This document shows, piece after piece, positions 25,531 through 33,812 of a stretch of 64,000 nt of DNA (within the stretch, counting starts at the first letter, position 1; each line of letters begins with the position of its first letter). Under the pieces are notes generated by a model. The model saw only the letters and a program-made list of their open reading frames with translations. It was not told the origin of the DNA and did not search any database. A program made the position numbers and the translations under genes. This DNA is from Ruegeria atlantica (GTDB taxonomy: Bacteria; Pseudomonadota; Alphaproteobacteria; Rhodobacterales; Rhodobacteraceae). The DNA lies in contig NZ_WQFE01000002.1 in NCBI RefSeq assembly GCF_013033965.1, positions 248,001 to 312,000 on the forward strand. Direction: 5' to 3'.

Positions 25531-25552
25531 ACAGCAACCACCTAGCAACCAC
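25531..25552. repeat. Right copy of the element 2 end repeat (tandem AGCAACCAC)
   Basis: AGCAACCAC occurs at 25533-25541 and 25544-25552. The 22-base block is identical and in the same orientation to 11949-11970. It lies between the integrase start and the right att site. Confidence 0.6.
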
Positions 25553-25683
25553 TGGGCGTAGTACTTTGTGACAAATAGTATGAGGGGGGTGTGGAGAAAT
25601 CTCAATAAAAACACAGATATTTCAAATGGTTATACACCAATGTGGCGCAGCGTAGAAAACCGTAGAAATGCCGGTTGAACTAA

Positions 25684-25733
25684 CTTTTAATCAGTGGGTC
25701 GCAGGTTCGAATCCTGCACGGCTCACCACTTTT
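25684..25733 (+). other. Attachment site: 3' half of tRNA-Lys(UUU) (attR of element 2)
   Basis: This is identical over 50 bases to 11858-11907. The base before the repeat is A here (as expected in an intact tRNA-Lys anticodon loop stem) and T in the left copy. It marks the junction with the chromosomal EPS locus. It lacks the tRNA 5' half and is not a functional tRNA gene. Confidence 0.88.
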
Positions 25734-25760
25734 CCACCTGCGAACGTAAGCTTGGTGTCA

Positions 25761-26930
25761 TCACCGAGTTGCTGACAGATTTGCCGCTGTCGGTTGCGAT
25801 TGATTTCGTGAATTTAGCCGCTCGGCCATATCCGACAGGTGCTGACGGCGCTGGGCTATGCCTTCGGATTCGGCTATTTGCAAGTGCTCCAAAAGCTGTG
25901 CCCACCGGTGTACCCAGTCATGCTTGTTCAAGGCCGCGGCAAGGTTGATGCGGCGCATCCGATCCAGTTCGGCCGGGTCGTCCAGCAGTTTGACGATCTG
26001 ATCGACCGCCTCGTCCGGGTCCTCTGACAATCTGACAACTGATTCAGGCCAGTCAAAATACTGACGATAGTCGTCGGTATCCGGCGCATACCCGACCTGA
26101 GCGGCCCCGCCCGCAATGCCTTCGACATGCCGCGGGCCCCACGCAACGTTGCCACGTTTTTGATCCGCGTGACCAATCTTGGCGATATCGACCATGAAGA
26201 GCTTTGTATGCTGGACCAGATTTGCCAGCAGATCACGGTGCACGGTGTGATCGGCAGCGATCGGAGGTTTGGTGGCTGAATCGTATAAATAGAATCCCGC
26301 GCGATCCTTGATGACTTTCAACAGCCTTTCATGGATTTCGGGGCGTCGCCTGCCCATGCAATACACATCGATTGGTCGGTCCGCAGCCAGAGTTTCCGGC
26401 GCGAACCGAACCATGTCGGCCGCTCCCGGAAGGTGAATGACCGGTTTACCGGTAACCCGGTGTAACGCGTCGCAGGTCTCGGCAAAGGCGCATCCGATAA
26501 GGTCGAAATCCGCAAGTGTCCGAACCAGCGGCATATGACGTTCCAGTTCCTGGGTCCAAACCTCTTCCAGAACGCAGATCGCGACACCGCAGCGGTCCCG
26601 CCAATTGGGAAGCGCGTCAAGCACCAGCAGCTCCTGAGGTTTTTGAACATCGCAAAAGAAGATGTCGTAGTCCCGGTCAAGGCGTGTCTTGGGAACACCG
26701 GACGGCCAATATCTGAATAGGTCCGTCCGCTTTGAAAGCCAGCGTTTCGGATTGTAGGGCAGTCGTGGTTCCCTGGCGCGTCGGGGCGAGAGGATATCGG
26801 CGGTTTCAATGTTGGCGATCACGTCCTCGAACTCGAATCCAGAACAGCGGGATACGTTGTCGTTCAGATTGCGTTGGGAAAAGATCAAAACCTCTCGGGA
26901 CGGTGGTATGGGCACGGCTGGGCTGGTCAA
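25761..26930 (-). CDS. Glycosyltransferase (GT-B, family 1-like)
   Basis: The 389-residue protein has a GT-B layout. The C-terminal domain shows a nucleotide-sugar binding region with RNVAWGPRHVEGIAGGAAQVGYAP (conserved Glu/Gly-rich loop) and a final ALNKHDWVHRW helix typical of Glycos_transf_1-like enzymes (family DUF3880/Glyco_trans_1_2). It would act in the cytoplasm, adding a sugar to the lipid-linked EPS repeat. It is the first chromosomal gene after the integrated elements, divergent from the nucleotide-sugar genes. Confidence 0.75.
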   Translation of the reverse strand: MTSPAVPIPPSREVLIFSQRNLNDNVSRCSGFEFEDVIANIETADILSPRRAREPRLPYNPKRWLSKRTDLFRYWPSGVPKTRLDRDYDIFFCDVQKPQELLVLDALPNWRDRCGVAICVLEEVWTQELERHMPLVRTLADFDLIGCAFAETCDALHRVTGKPVIHLPGAADMVRFAPETLAADRPIDVYCMGRRRPEIHERLLKVIKDRAGFYLYDSATKPPIAADHTVHRDLLANLVQHTKLFMVDIAKIGHADQKRGNVAWGPRHVEGIAGGAAQVGYAPDTDDYRQYFDWPESVVRLSEDPDEAVDQIVKLLDDPAELDRMRRINLAAALNKHDWVHRWAQLLEHLQIAESEGIAQRRQHLSDMAERLNSRNQSQPTAANLSATR

Positions 26931-27247
26931 ACGCTTAATCCTTTAGGAAAAAATATAGACATAATACACATCCCGAGAGGTACCGTTTCAAAGAAAATAT
27001 TGGCAGGGTTTCCGGCTGGGGTGCCGTTTGGCCCGCTGAACGAACAAGTTTTCCGCACGCGGCATAAGCTACATTCGATGCTCGCCGAAAACTATGGAAA
27101 ACACAGGGCGTGTCTGCTTAAGTTTCAGTGTCAGGCGCTCTCTTCAGGATCCTTGCAAAGCGGCGAACTCGCCCGGACATCTTTGCCAGATTTCAAGGCA
27201 GCCGGCTGGCGTATTGTTTGCGTGCCGTTGAAAAAGGCGGAATTTTA
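26931..27247. other. Divergent intergenic region
   Basis: These 317 bases separate the leftward glycosyltransferase from the rightward epimerase operon. An open frame (26874-27248) has no ribosome site or family similarity and I do not call it. The stretch just after 26935 (TTAGGAAAAAATATAGACATAATAC) is AT-rich and could hold promoters for either direction. Confidence 0.4.
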
Positions 27248-27778
27248 ATGATTTTTACTGAAACCCCTTTGAAGGGTGCATTTGTTGTCGACCTGAAGGA
27301 AATTTCGGACGACCGTGGGTTCTTTGCCCGCGCCTTCTGCGCGAATGAGTTCGAAGAGCATGGCCTAAAGCCAGCCATCGCCCAGGTAAACCTTTCATTT
27401 AATGAGAAAAAAGGAACGATCCGTGGACTTCACTATCAACAGTCCCCGGCGACCGAGGCCAAGTTCATGCGCTGCATTACAGGCGCGATTTATGATGTGA
27501 TTGTGGACCTGCGACCTGACAGTCCAACTTATCATCAGCATTTTGGAATTGAGCTTTCGGCGCAGAACAGGCGCGCGCTTTACGTGCCCGAGATGTTCGC
27601 ACATGGCTATCTTGCGCTGACTGACGGGGCGCAGGCTTTCTATTCAGCCAGTGCGTTCTACACCCCGGGTGTCGAGCAGGGGATTCGATACAATGACCCT
27701 GCTTTGGGTATACAATGGCCAATACCTATCACGACTGTTTCCGAAAAAGACGCCAGCTGGCCATTGCTTGACGCCTGA
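27248..27778 (+). CDS. dTDP-4-dehydrorhamnose 3,5-epimerase family protein
   Basis: This is a cupin-fold sugar epimerase of the RmlC family. It has DRGFFARAF, the active-site IRGLHYQ (His62), then KFMRCITGAIYDVIVDLR and FAHGYLAL. RmlC family members act on nucleotide 4-keto-6-deoxy sugars. Because the cluster contains a glucose-1-phosphate cytidylyltransferase and no rmlA/B/D set, the substrate may be a CDP- rather than dTDP-sugar. The ATG at 27248 gives the usual ~176-residue length; longer readings have no similarity. Confidence 0.85.
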   Translation: MIFTETPLKGAFVVDLKEISDDRGFFARAFCANEFEEHGLKPAIAQVNLSFNEKKGTIRGLHYQQSPATEAKFMRCITGAIYDVIVDLRPDSPTYHQHFGIELSAQNRRALYVPEMFAHGYLALTDGAQAFYSASAFYTPGVEQGIRYNDPALGIQWPIPITTVSEKDASWPLLDA

Positions 27779-27813
27779 TCCCAGAACAGATTCTCAGAAC
27801 GGTAGACCACTGC

Positions 27814-28752
27814 ATGACGAGCTCGAAAAAGGATACAACCAAAGTGCTGGTGACGGGGGCCGCTGGCTTTATTGGCCGTGCCTGCGTTCGACAACTCGCA
27901 GATGCCGGTCATTCGGTGATTGCCACCTATCGCAGTGATCCGCATCCTGACGTTGATGGCGACGCGAGTTGGGTTCAGGTCGATATGACTGATGCAACAG
28001 CGGTTGCGGCAGTCTTACAAGAGCACAAGCCCAGTCATCTGTTGGCGCTGGCCTGGTACATGGGACCAGGCAATCAGCAAGCCTTGGACAATTTCCAATG
28101 GATGCATCATTCAATCGACCTGCTGTTTGCCTTTGCCAAAGCCGGTGGCCAGCGCGTGACCTTTTGCGGGTCGTGCATGGAGTACGATTGGAGCGGAACG
28201 ACAAAGCTGCGTGAAGGATTTACGCCTCTTGATCCGGCTACCGAGTATGGGGCGGCAAAGGCGGGGCTATCCGTTGCTTTGGGCCGGATGTGTGGTGCGC
28301 TGGGCCTTTCGGGTGCCTGGGCGCGACCTTTCTTTCTGTACGGGCCGGGTGAAAACCCCAAGCGCCTCGCGGCGGATGTCATTGTGTCCTTGTTGGAGGG
28401 TCGCGAGGCACTGTGTACCCATGGGCGGCAGAAACGGGACTTTCTGCATGTCGAAGATGTGGCCAGTGCGATGGTTGGATTGTTGAACAGCAATCTCGAA
28501 GGGCCGTTTAACATCGGCAGTGGCACAGCCATTCCGCTGGCTGAACTGATTATGGAAATCGCTCGCCAGATCGGCGCGGAAGATTTGGTTCGCCTGGGGG
28601 CCCGCGAGGCGCGCGCGGGCGATCCGCCATTGGTCGAGGCCGACAATACGCGTTTGCGCGACATGCTGGGTTGGACCCCGAAATTCACATTGGAAACCGG
28701 AGTTGCGGACACCATCGCATGGTGGCGCCGCGAAATTGCGAGAGAAAATTGA
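27814..28752 (+). CDS. NAD-dependent epimerase/dehydratase (extended SDR)
   Basis: The 312-residue protein has a Rossmann GAAGFIG (15-21) and the catalytic YGAAK. It resembles sugar-nucleotide reductases/epimerases such as those of the CDP-abequose branch. Ends like DMLGWTPKFTLETGVADTIAW are typical for these enzymes. It follows the RmlC-like gene by 35 bases and precedes the FAD enzyme by one base, so the three form one operon that modifies a keto-sugar. Confidence 0.85.
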   Translation: MTSSKKDTTKVLVTGAAGFIGRACVRQLADAGHSVIATYRSDPHPDVDGDASWVQVDMTDATAVAAVLQEHKPSHLLALAWYMGPGNQQALDNFQWMHHSIDLLFAFAKAGGQRVTFCGSCMEYDWSGTTKLREGFTPLDPATEYGAAKAGLSVALGRMCGALGLSGAWARPFFLYGPGENPKRLAADVIVSLLEGREALCTHGRQKRDFLHVEDVASAMVGLLNSNLEGPFNIGSGTAIPLAELIMEIARQIGAEDLVRLGAREARAGDPPLVEADNTRLRDMLGWTPKFTLETGVADTIAWWRREIAREN

Positions 28753-28753
28753 T

Positions 28754-30076
28754 ATGAGCAACGAAAATATAGTTATTCTTGGGTCCGGCATGGCCGGTTT
28801 GGGTGCGGCCCACCAATTGCATGGTCAGGGCATTCGTTCGCGGATGTATGACAAAAACAGTTTTCCCGGCGGGCACACCGCCACCTTCGTTCATGACAGC
28901 GGTTTCATCTTTGATGATGGCCCGCATATCTCGTTCTCAAAAGACCCGCGTATTCAGGACCTGTTCGCTGAAAATGTTAGTGGTGCGTACGAAAAGCTGC
29001 AGGCTTACGTAAACAACTATTACCACGGCGCGTGGGTCAAGCATCCGGCGCAGGCCAATCTGCACAACTTGCCGGACGAGTTGAAAACACAGTGCATTCT
29101 GGATTTCATCGAAGCGTCGAAGAAAGAAGTGGTCGAGAAACCGGCCAACTATCTGGAATGGCTCATTTCGGTTTTTGGAGAGACCTTCGCTACACATTTC
29201 CCGGCGGTTTACGGCAAAAAGTACCACACGGTCGATGCCGACCAGATGAGTACGGTCTGGATGGGGCCGCGGCTGTATCGTCCGTCGATGGACGAGGTTA
29301 TCCGCGGCGCTGTTTTCGCGGAAACGCCGGATGTGCACTATATCACCGATTTCCGGTATCCGACCGAGGGTGGTTTTATCTCGTACCTAAAGCCCTTCAT
29401 GGAGAAGTCAGAACTACATCTGGATCACAAAGTGGTCGCGATCGACCCTGTTGGGAAGACCGTCCAGTTCGAGAATGGCGTGACAGAGCATTACGGTCAG
29501 CTGATCTCGTCCATTCCGCTGCCCGATCTGATCCCGATGGTCAAAGGCGCGCCGCAGCATGTTCTGGATGCGGCTGCCAAACTGGCCTGTACAACATGCG
29601 TCACCGTCAACCTGGGGCTTGCGCGGGATGATTTCACACCTGCGACCTGGACCTACATCTATGACGAAGACATCGTGTTCACGCGTCTCAGCTTTCCACA
29701 CAAGATGTCGACCAAGACTTGCCCGCCGGGATGTGGCTCTATTCAGGCCGAATGCTACTATTCTCACAAGTACAGACCGTTGGATGTGTCACCACAGGAT
29801 TTGATCCAGCCGGTGATCGACGATCTGGTCAAGATCGGTCTGATCAAAGAGGACGAGGAAATCCTGCACACCGATGCTCGTCTGATCACCCATGCCAACA
29901 TCATCTTCGACCTCGATCGTGAAGAGGCGCTGCCGATTGTACACAAATGGCTGGATGAGGTCGGTATAACTTATGTCGGCCGGTTTGGCGAATGGGGGTA
30001 CCAGTGGACGGATGAGGCGTTCAAATCCGGCGAACGGGGTGCCCGGACCGTTATGGAAACGCTCCAGGCTGTGTAA
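28754..30076 (+). CDS. FAD-dependent oxidoreductase, protoporphyrinogen oxidase/UDP-galactopyranose mutase-like
   Basis: An N-terminal dinucleotide-binding motif ILGSGMAGLGAAHQL is followed by a Glu/Asp-type strand end and GGHTATFV. Further GYQWTDEAFKSGERGA fits the FAD-contact C terminus. Such amine-oxidase-like flavoproteins occur regularly in polysaccharide loci and may act on the nucleotide sugar or lipid-linked intermediates. The start is at the ATG one base after the upstream stop. The substrate is not known. Confidence 0.75.
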   Translation: MSNENIVILGSGMAGLGAAHQLHGQGIRSRMYDKNSFPGGHTATFVHDSGFIFDDGPHISFSKDPRIQDLFAENVSGAYEKLQAYVNNYYHGAWVKHPAQANLHNLPDELKTQCILDFIEASKKEVVEKPANYLEWLISVFGETFATHFPAVYGKKYHTVDADQMSTVWMGPRLYRPSMDEVIRGAVFAETPDVHYITDFRYPTEGGFISYLKPFMEKSELHLDHKVVAIDPVGKTVQFENGVTEHYGQLISSIPLPDLIPMVKGAPQHVLDAAAKLACTTCVTVNLGLARDDFTPATWTYIYDEDIVFTRLSFPHKMSTKTCPPGCGSIQAECYYSHKYRPLDVSPQDLIQPVIDDLVKIGLIKEDEEILHTDARLITHANIIFDLDREEALPIVHKWLDEVGITYVGRFGEWGYQWTDEAFKSGERGARTVMETLQAV

Positions 30077-30091
30077 ATCAAGGAGTGCCGA

Positions 30092-31168
30092 TCACGATGC
30101 GACCGGCACGGTTCTGCGAAAATCCTGATCCAGCTGGTCTTCCTGCAACAGCGCCTCCAGTTGGGCCAGACGTTTGTATTTCCGGCCCTCGAAGTCGTCT
30201 ACTTTCAGATCGCAGGCTTTGACCGCCTCATACAGCTGCTGTGCGCCCCGAGCCGCATCCCATTTGGGTTCGAACCCCGGAATGCATTTCTCGATCTTGG
30301 CAGAGCTGACGCGGTACGACCGGTTGTCTGGCCCGGCATCGGCGGCATAGTCGATCTGGGCGCCGGGCACGGTGTCGGCCACGATTTCGGCCAGGTCTTT
30401 GATCTGATAATTGTTTTCAGTGCGGCAAACGTTGAACGCCTCGCCCGAAATCACCTTTGGGTCGGCTTCAAGCGTGGCAAGGAAAGCGCGGGCCATATCC
30501 TCGACATGGATGATCGGCCGCCACGGCGTGCCGTCCGACATCATCAGAATGCGGCCCGAGGTATAGGCGTGTGCGATCAGATTGTTCAGCACGATGTCAA
30601 ACCGCATCCGCGGGCTTGCCCCGTAGGCCGTGGCAAAGCGCAGGAAAGTCGGAGTGAACGTCTCATCCGCCAGCGGTTTCAGATCCCGTTCGGCCAGCAC
30701 CTTGGACACGCCGTAGTCAGTCTGCGGATTAAGCTGGCCGTTCTCGTCGACGAACTCCTCTCCCGCGCGGCCATAATTCGAACAGGATGAGGCGAACACG
30801 AAACGAGAAACGCCGGCGGCTTTTGCCTGTTTAGCCACGTGGATTGTTCCCTCGTGGTTGATCTGCTGTGTCAGGCCCGGGCGCAACTGGCCCAGCGGGT
30901 CGTTTGACAGGGCCGCCAGATGCACAACCGCGTCAAAACCTTTCAGGTCCTCGACCGTCAGATCGCGGATGTCCTTGCCAATGTTCGGAATGTCGGGAAC
31001 GTCCCCTCCAGGCGCGAAATCGGCCCGGTCAAAGAGATTTATATCGCACCCAGTCACCTGGATTCCCGCCGCGGCCAAGACCGGGGCGGTGACCGTCCCC
31101 ACGTAGCCGAGATGACCCGTTAACAGGACCTTCTGAATGTTCCCATGTTGCCCACGGTCGGTTGCCAT
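30092..31168 (-). CDS. NAD-dependent epimerase/dehydratase (extended SDR)
   Basis: The Rossmann motif TGHLGYVG (17-24), the SSCSNYG strand and catalytic YGVSK identify an extended SDR acting on nucleotide sugars. An ATG at 31168 with AGGAG ten bases upstream is preferred over 31186. This makes it overlap the preceding cytidylyltransferase reading frame by 140 bases, which is unusually long. It is convergent to the FAD oxidoreductase. With the cytidylyltransferase it likely makes a CDP-deoxy-sugar, for example as a dehydratase/epimerase. Confidence 0.85.
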   Translation of the reverse strand: MATDRGQHGNIQKVLLTGHLGYVGTVTAPVLAAAGIQVTGCDINLFDRADFAPGGDVPDIPNIGKDIRDLTVEDLKGFDAVVHLAALSNDPLGQLRPGLTQQINHEGTIHVAKQAKAAGVSRFVFASSCSNYGRAGEEFVDENGQLNPQTDYGVSKVLAERDLKPLADETFTPTFLRFATAYGASPRMRFDIVLNNLIAHAYTSGRILMMSDGTPWRPIIHVEDMARAFLATLEADPKVISGEAFNVCRTENNYQIKDLAEIVADTVPGAQIDYAADAGPDNRSYRVSSAKIEKCIPGFEPKWDAARGAQQLYEAVKACDLKVDDFEGRKYKRLAQLEALLQEDQLDQDFRRTVPVAS

Positions 31169-31943
31169 TTTTCCACATCTCCTCAAGCCGGCGTTTGTCC
31201 GCCAGGTGATCCATACAATACCAGAAGCCGGGATGGCGGTACGCCATCAACTCGCCCATCTCCATCAGCCTGGGCAGCGGTCCTTCTTCCCACATGATTT
31301 CGTCGCCATTGACGCTGGCGACGGCATCGAACACTTCGGGTTCCAGCACGAAGAAACCGCCATTGATCCAGTCGGCTGCGGTCTCGGGCTTTTCCATGAA
31401 CCCTTCGACCAGCCCATCCTCGCGCACCTGCAGGTGACCGAAGGTGGTCAGCGGGCGGACCATGGTGATGGTTGCCAATTTGCCATGCGATCTGTGAAAC
31501 GCGAGCAGGGCATCCAGATCGACATTTGACACCCCATCGCCATAGGTCAGCATGAAAGTCTCGCCACCCAGATAAGGTTGAAGCCGGGCCAGACGGCCAC
31601 CTGTCATCGTGTCCATGCCAGTGTCGATCAGATCCACGGTCCAGGGCGGCGTTTCCACGTCCCGGGCACCGTTGATATAGTCTGGTTCGCCGAACAGTTC
31701 TCGCTTGTCGAAGTCGATGCGCAGATTGCCCTCGTATTGGCACAGGTTGGAAATGTAGCGTTTGATCAGGTCGCCCATGTACCCCAGCGCCAGTACGAAT
31801 TCGTGGTGACCATAGGTCGAATAATGCTGCATGATGTGCCACAGGATCGGTCGGTTGGCGATTTCAACCAAGGGCTTGGGGCGTACACGGGTTTCCTCGA
31901 TCAGGCGAGAACCCTTGCCGCCGGCAAATATTGCTGTCTTCAA
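31029..31943 (-). CDS. rfbF: Glucose-1-phosphate cytidylyltransferase with C-terminal extension
   Basis: This nucleotidyltransferase makes CDP-glucose from glucose 1-phosphate and CTP. It has AIFAGGKGSRLIEETRVRPKP (sugar-nucleotide binding loop), TYGDGVSNVDL and NGGFFVLEPEVFD. The start is a TTG (31943) with AGGAGG six bases upstream, which gives the usual N terminus. The family normally ends near the tryptophan of NRPWATW at about 257 residues; here about 46 further residues run into the next gene without similarity. A lost stop or a frameshift near the end is likely. Confidence 0.88.
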   Translation of the reverse strand: MKTAIFAGGKGSRLIEETRVRPKPLVEIANRPILWHIMQHYSTYGHHEFVLALGYMGDLIKRYISNLCQYEGNLRIDFDKRELFGEPDYINGARDVETPPWTVDLIDTGMDTMTGGRLARLQPYLGGETFMLTYGDGVSNVDLDALLAFHRSHGKLATITMVRPLTTFGHLQVREDGLVEGFMEKPETAADWINGGFFVLEPEVFDAVASVNGDEIMWEEGPLPRLMEMGELMAYRHPGFWYCMDHLADKRRLEEMWKNGNRPWATWEHSEGPVNGSSRLRGDGHRPGLGRGGNPGDWVRYKSL

Positions 31944-32134
31944 TTGCGCCTCCTCAGAGGATTGGACGATTAGAAAAAGACTCAAAGTACGAATGCCAAA
32001 AGTGCACACCACCGGGGCGGTTGCTGTCAATTGTTCTGCCCGGGTCGTGTCAGTAGAAATGTACTACTTTTCGAAACAATGGGATCAATTTAACGAAAAA
32101 TGAATAGTTTTGGAAACTCTTCCTGCCATGACGT

Positions 32135-33415
32135 TCAAACGACTGACCCACCTTGCAGTCTTGCGCTGCGACGCAAGGCTTTGGCGACGAGGCTGATCTT
32201 TGTTCCGTATGCTACAAAGAACATCCAACTGTCGCTAAGCCTGCTGAGTATGGAACTTTCGGTAATGTTAGAGAAAAAATAGAGCATCCCCAAAACGAAA
32301 ACAAAAACGAACGCGTCCCTCTGCGGGATGTAGCGCATGCAGTAGAAGACTGAGAAAAACAGGCGAAAAAACGCACAAAATAAGAGTATTACCCCAACGA
32401 AACCAACATTCAGAAACGTTTCGAGCAACCCGTTGTGTGAGTAATGAGGCGGGTACTCCAGCTTCATTGCGTAGTAGAGGGCATAGGTTCCCTCCTCGTA
32501 CCAGTGGGCAGCATATCCGTAGCCGACCCAGAACCGTTCGGTGACAAAGGGCCAGACCAGTTCCCATGTCGGGATTCGGTCCGACAGAGTTGGTTTACGG
32601 CCGATCAGCCCGAAAATTGGCTCGGCAATGGGGGACGCAAGAATGAACGTCACCACCCCAACCATGAAGGCGGAAGACAATATGTATGTAATGGCCCAAA
32701 TTGTTTCCCTCTTCGGCATGATTTGACTGGCGAGCATGGCGGACATCGAAAGAATTGCCACGATCTGCGAGGTGCGCGATTGAGACATCACCAAAAGGAA
32801 CAGTGAGAGGACAAGCCCGGCAACAAAGACCGCCTTCAACCGTCCGGTGAATTGCCAAGAGGCATAGTAGCAAGACACCATGCCCAGAGCGGCAGCAAGA
32901 CCAAAACCGTTTTTGTGTACATAGATGCCGTTCCAGACATCGTCCCACGGAGGGATCCCGCGGGCTTGGGGCAACGCAATAATAGCGCCCAGCGACAGCA
33001 ACATCGTCGCGGCAAAAAAGATCGAAATGAACAGCAACAGCCCGCGCAGTGACATCATACTGCCCAGGGCCAAAGCAAATGCCGAGGTGACGACCAGAGG
33101 GATGCACCGTTGTATTGTGTGCCGTGGGTAGTCGCTCCAAACAATTGATAAGACGGCAAATAAAACCATCAGCGCAATCTCGGGCGAGGCAAGCACGCCG
33201 CGAATAAAATGCTTGAAATACAAAAGCGTAATCGCCAGCAGCGGGATAAGAAGGATGACTTCGACCTTCTTGGCCATTGGATGCTGCCACAAGACGATTG
33301 AGATAAAGTCCGTTCCGATCATCAACATGACCACCATCCCCACCGCCAGGATAAGGTGATGGAACAAAAGTCCTGCGGACTGCTGCGACGGAATGTTTAC
33401 ATTGGCAAGCGTCAT
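32135..33415 (-). CDS. O-antigen ligase/polymerase family membrane protein (Wzy-like)
   Basis: The protein has about ten hydrophobic segments and a large periplasmic loop with the ligase/polymerase signature: RTSQIVAIL, then the loop ending in PPHYSHNGLLETFLNVGFVGV. This is the O-antigen ligase (Wzy_C/ExoQ-like) family, which polymerises repeat units at the periplasmic face. The start is uncertain; ATG 33415 is used, GTG 33460 is possible. It is divergent from the flippase gene. Ligase versus polymerase cannot be separated by sequence alone, though an EPS locus favours polymerase. Confidence 0.82.
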   Translation of the reverse strand: MTLANVNIPSQQSAGLLFHHLILAVGMVVMLMIGTDFISIVLWQHPMAKKVEVILLIPLLAITLLYFKHFIRGVLASPEIALMVLFAVLSIVWSDYPRHTIQRCIPLVVTSAFALALGSMMSLRGLLLFISIFFAATMLLSLGAIIALPQARGIPPWDDVWNGIYVHKNGFGLAAALGMVSCYYASWQFTGRLKAVFVAGLVLSLFLLVMSQSRTSQIVAILSMSAMLASQIMPKRETIWAITYILSSAFMVGVVTFILASPIAEPIFGLIGRKPTLSDRIPTWELVWPFVTERFWVGYGYAAHWYEEGTYALYYAMKLEYPPHYSHNGLLETFLNVGFVGVILLFCAFFRLFFSVFYCMRYIPQRDAFVFVFVLGMLYFFSNITESSILSRLSDSWMFFVAYGTKISLVAKALRRSARLQGGSVV

Positions 33416-33812
33416 GAATGTGTCTTGAATGGCCAAACGCTCAATTCCCGAGCAAGGCACTAACTGTTGAACTGTTTAATCTACGTAAGAGCGACAGGCT
33501 GACTGAAAATGACGCGCCAAACCTATCTGAGCTGCATTAGCATGATACCCGCCAATCGGCGTGTGTGAAGCTTTGTTTCGAAACAATCAGCACCCTCTGA
33601 ATCGACAAAGAAGGGTGTCTATGCCTAAAAAGACATCGTGCCAGACCGGATTGTGGGTCTTAAAAGTACAAAATTTGGCACACTGCAAAAGCGCTACGTG
33701 ATAGTTATTCGCATCGCGGTATTTTGGTTAAAATAGTTTTTCGCCCATGTCGGGCGGTTGGGTGAGAGTTTATGAATGTTCGGCAGCTAAAGACGGTAAA
33801 TCACTTCCAATG
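33416..33812. other. Divergent intergenic region between Wzy-like and flippase genes
   Basis: I see no gene here. It holds AT-rich stretches such as TTTTGGTTAAAATAG near 33721 that could be a promoter for the flippase. The flippase frame is open from 33747, so the exact start of that gene is not settled. Confidence 0.4.

Larger units (their letters stand above)
11858..25733. mobile_element. Complete integrative element 2 (~13.8 kb) carrying Detocs
   Basis: Both ends are identical 50-base tRNA-Lys 3'-half repeats in the same orientation. Just inside each lies an identical 22-base sequence containing a tandem 9-base repeat. A tyrosine integrase gene adjoins the right end. Contents are a HUH replication-like protein, a HTH/excisionase-like protein, a TIGR04255 cassette, an XRE regulator, envelope proteins and the dtcABC defence operon. 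There are no conjugation or virion genes, so transfer would need a helper. It sits in tandem with element 1 in the same tRNA gene. Confidence 0.85.
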
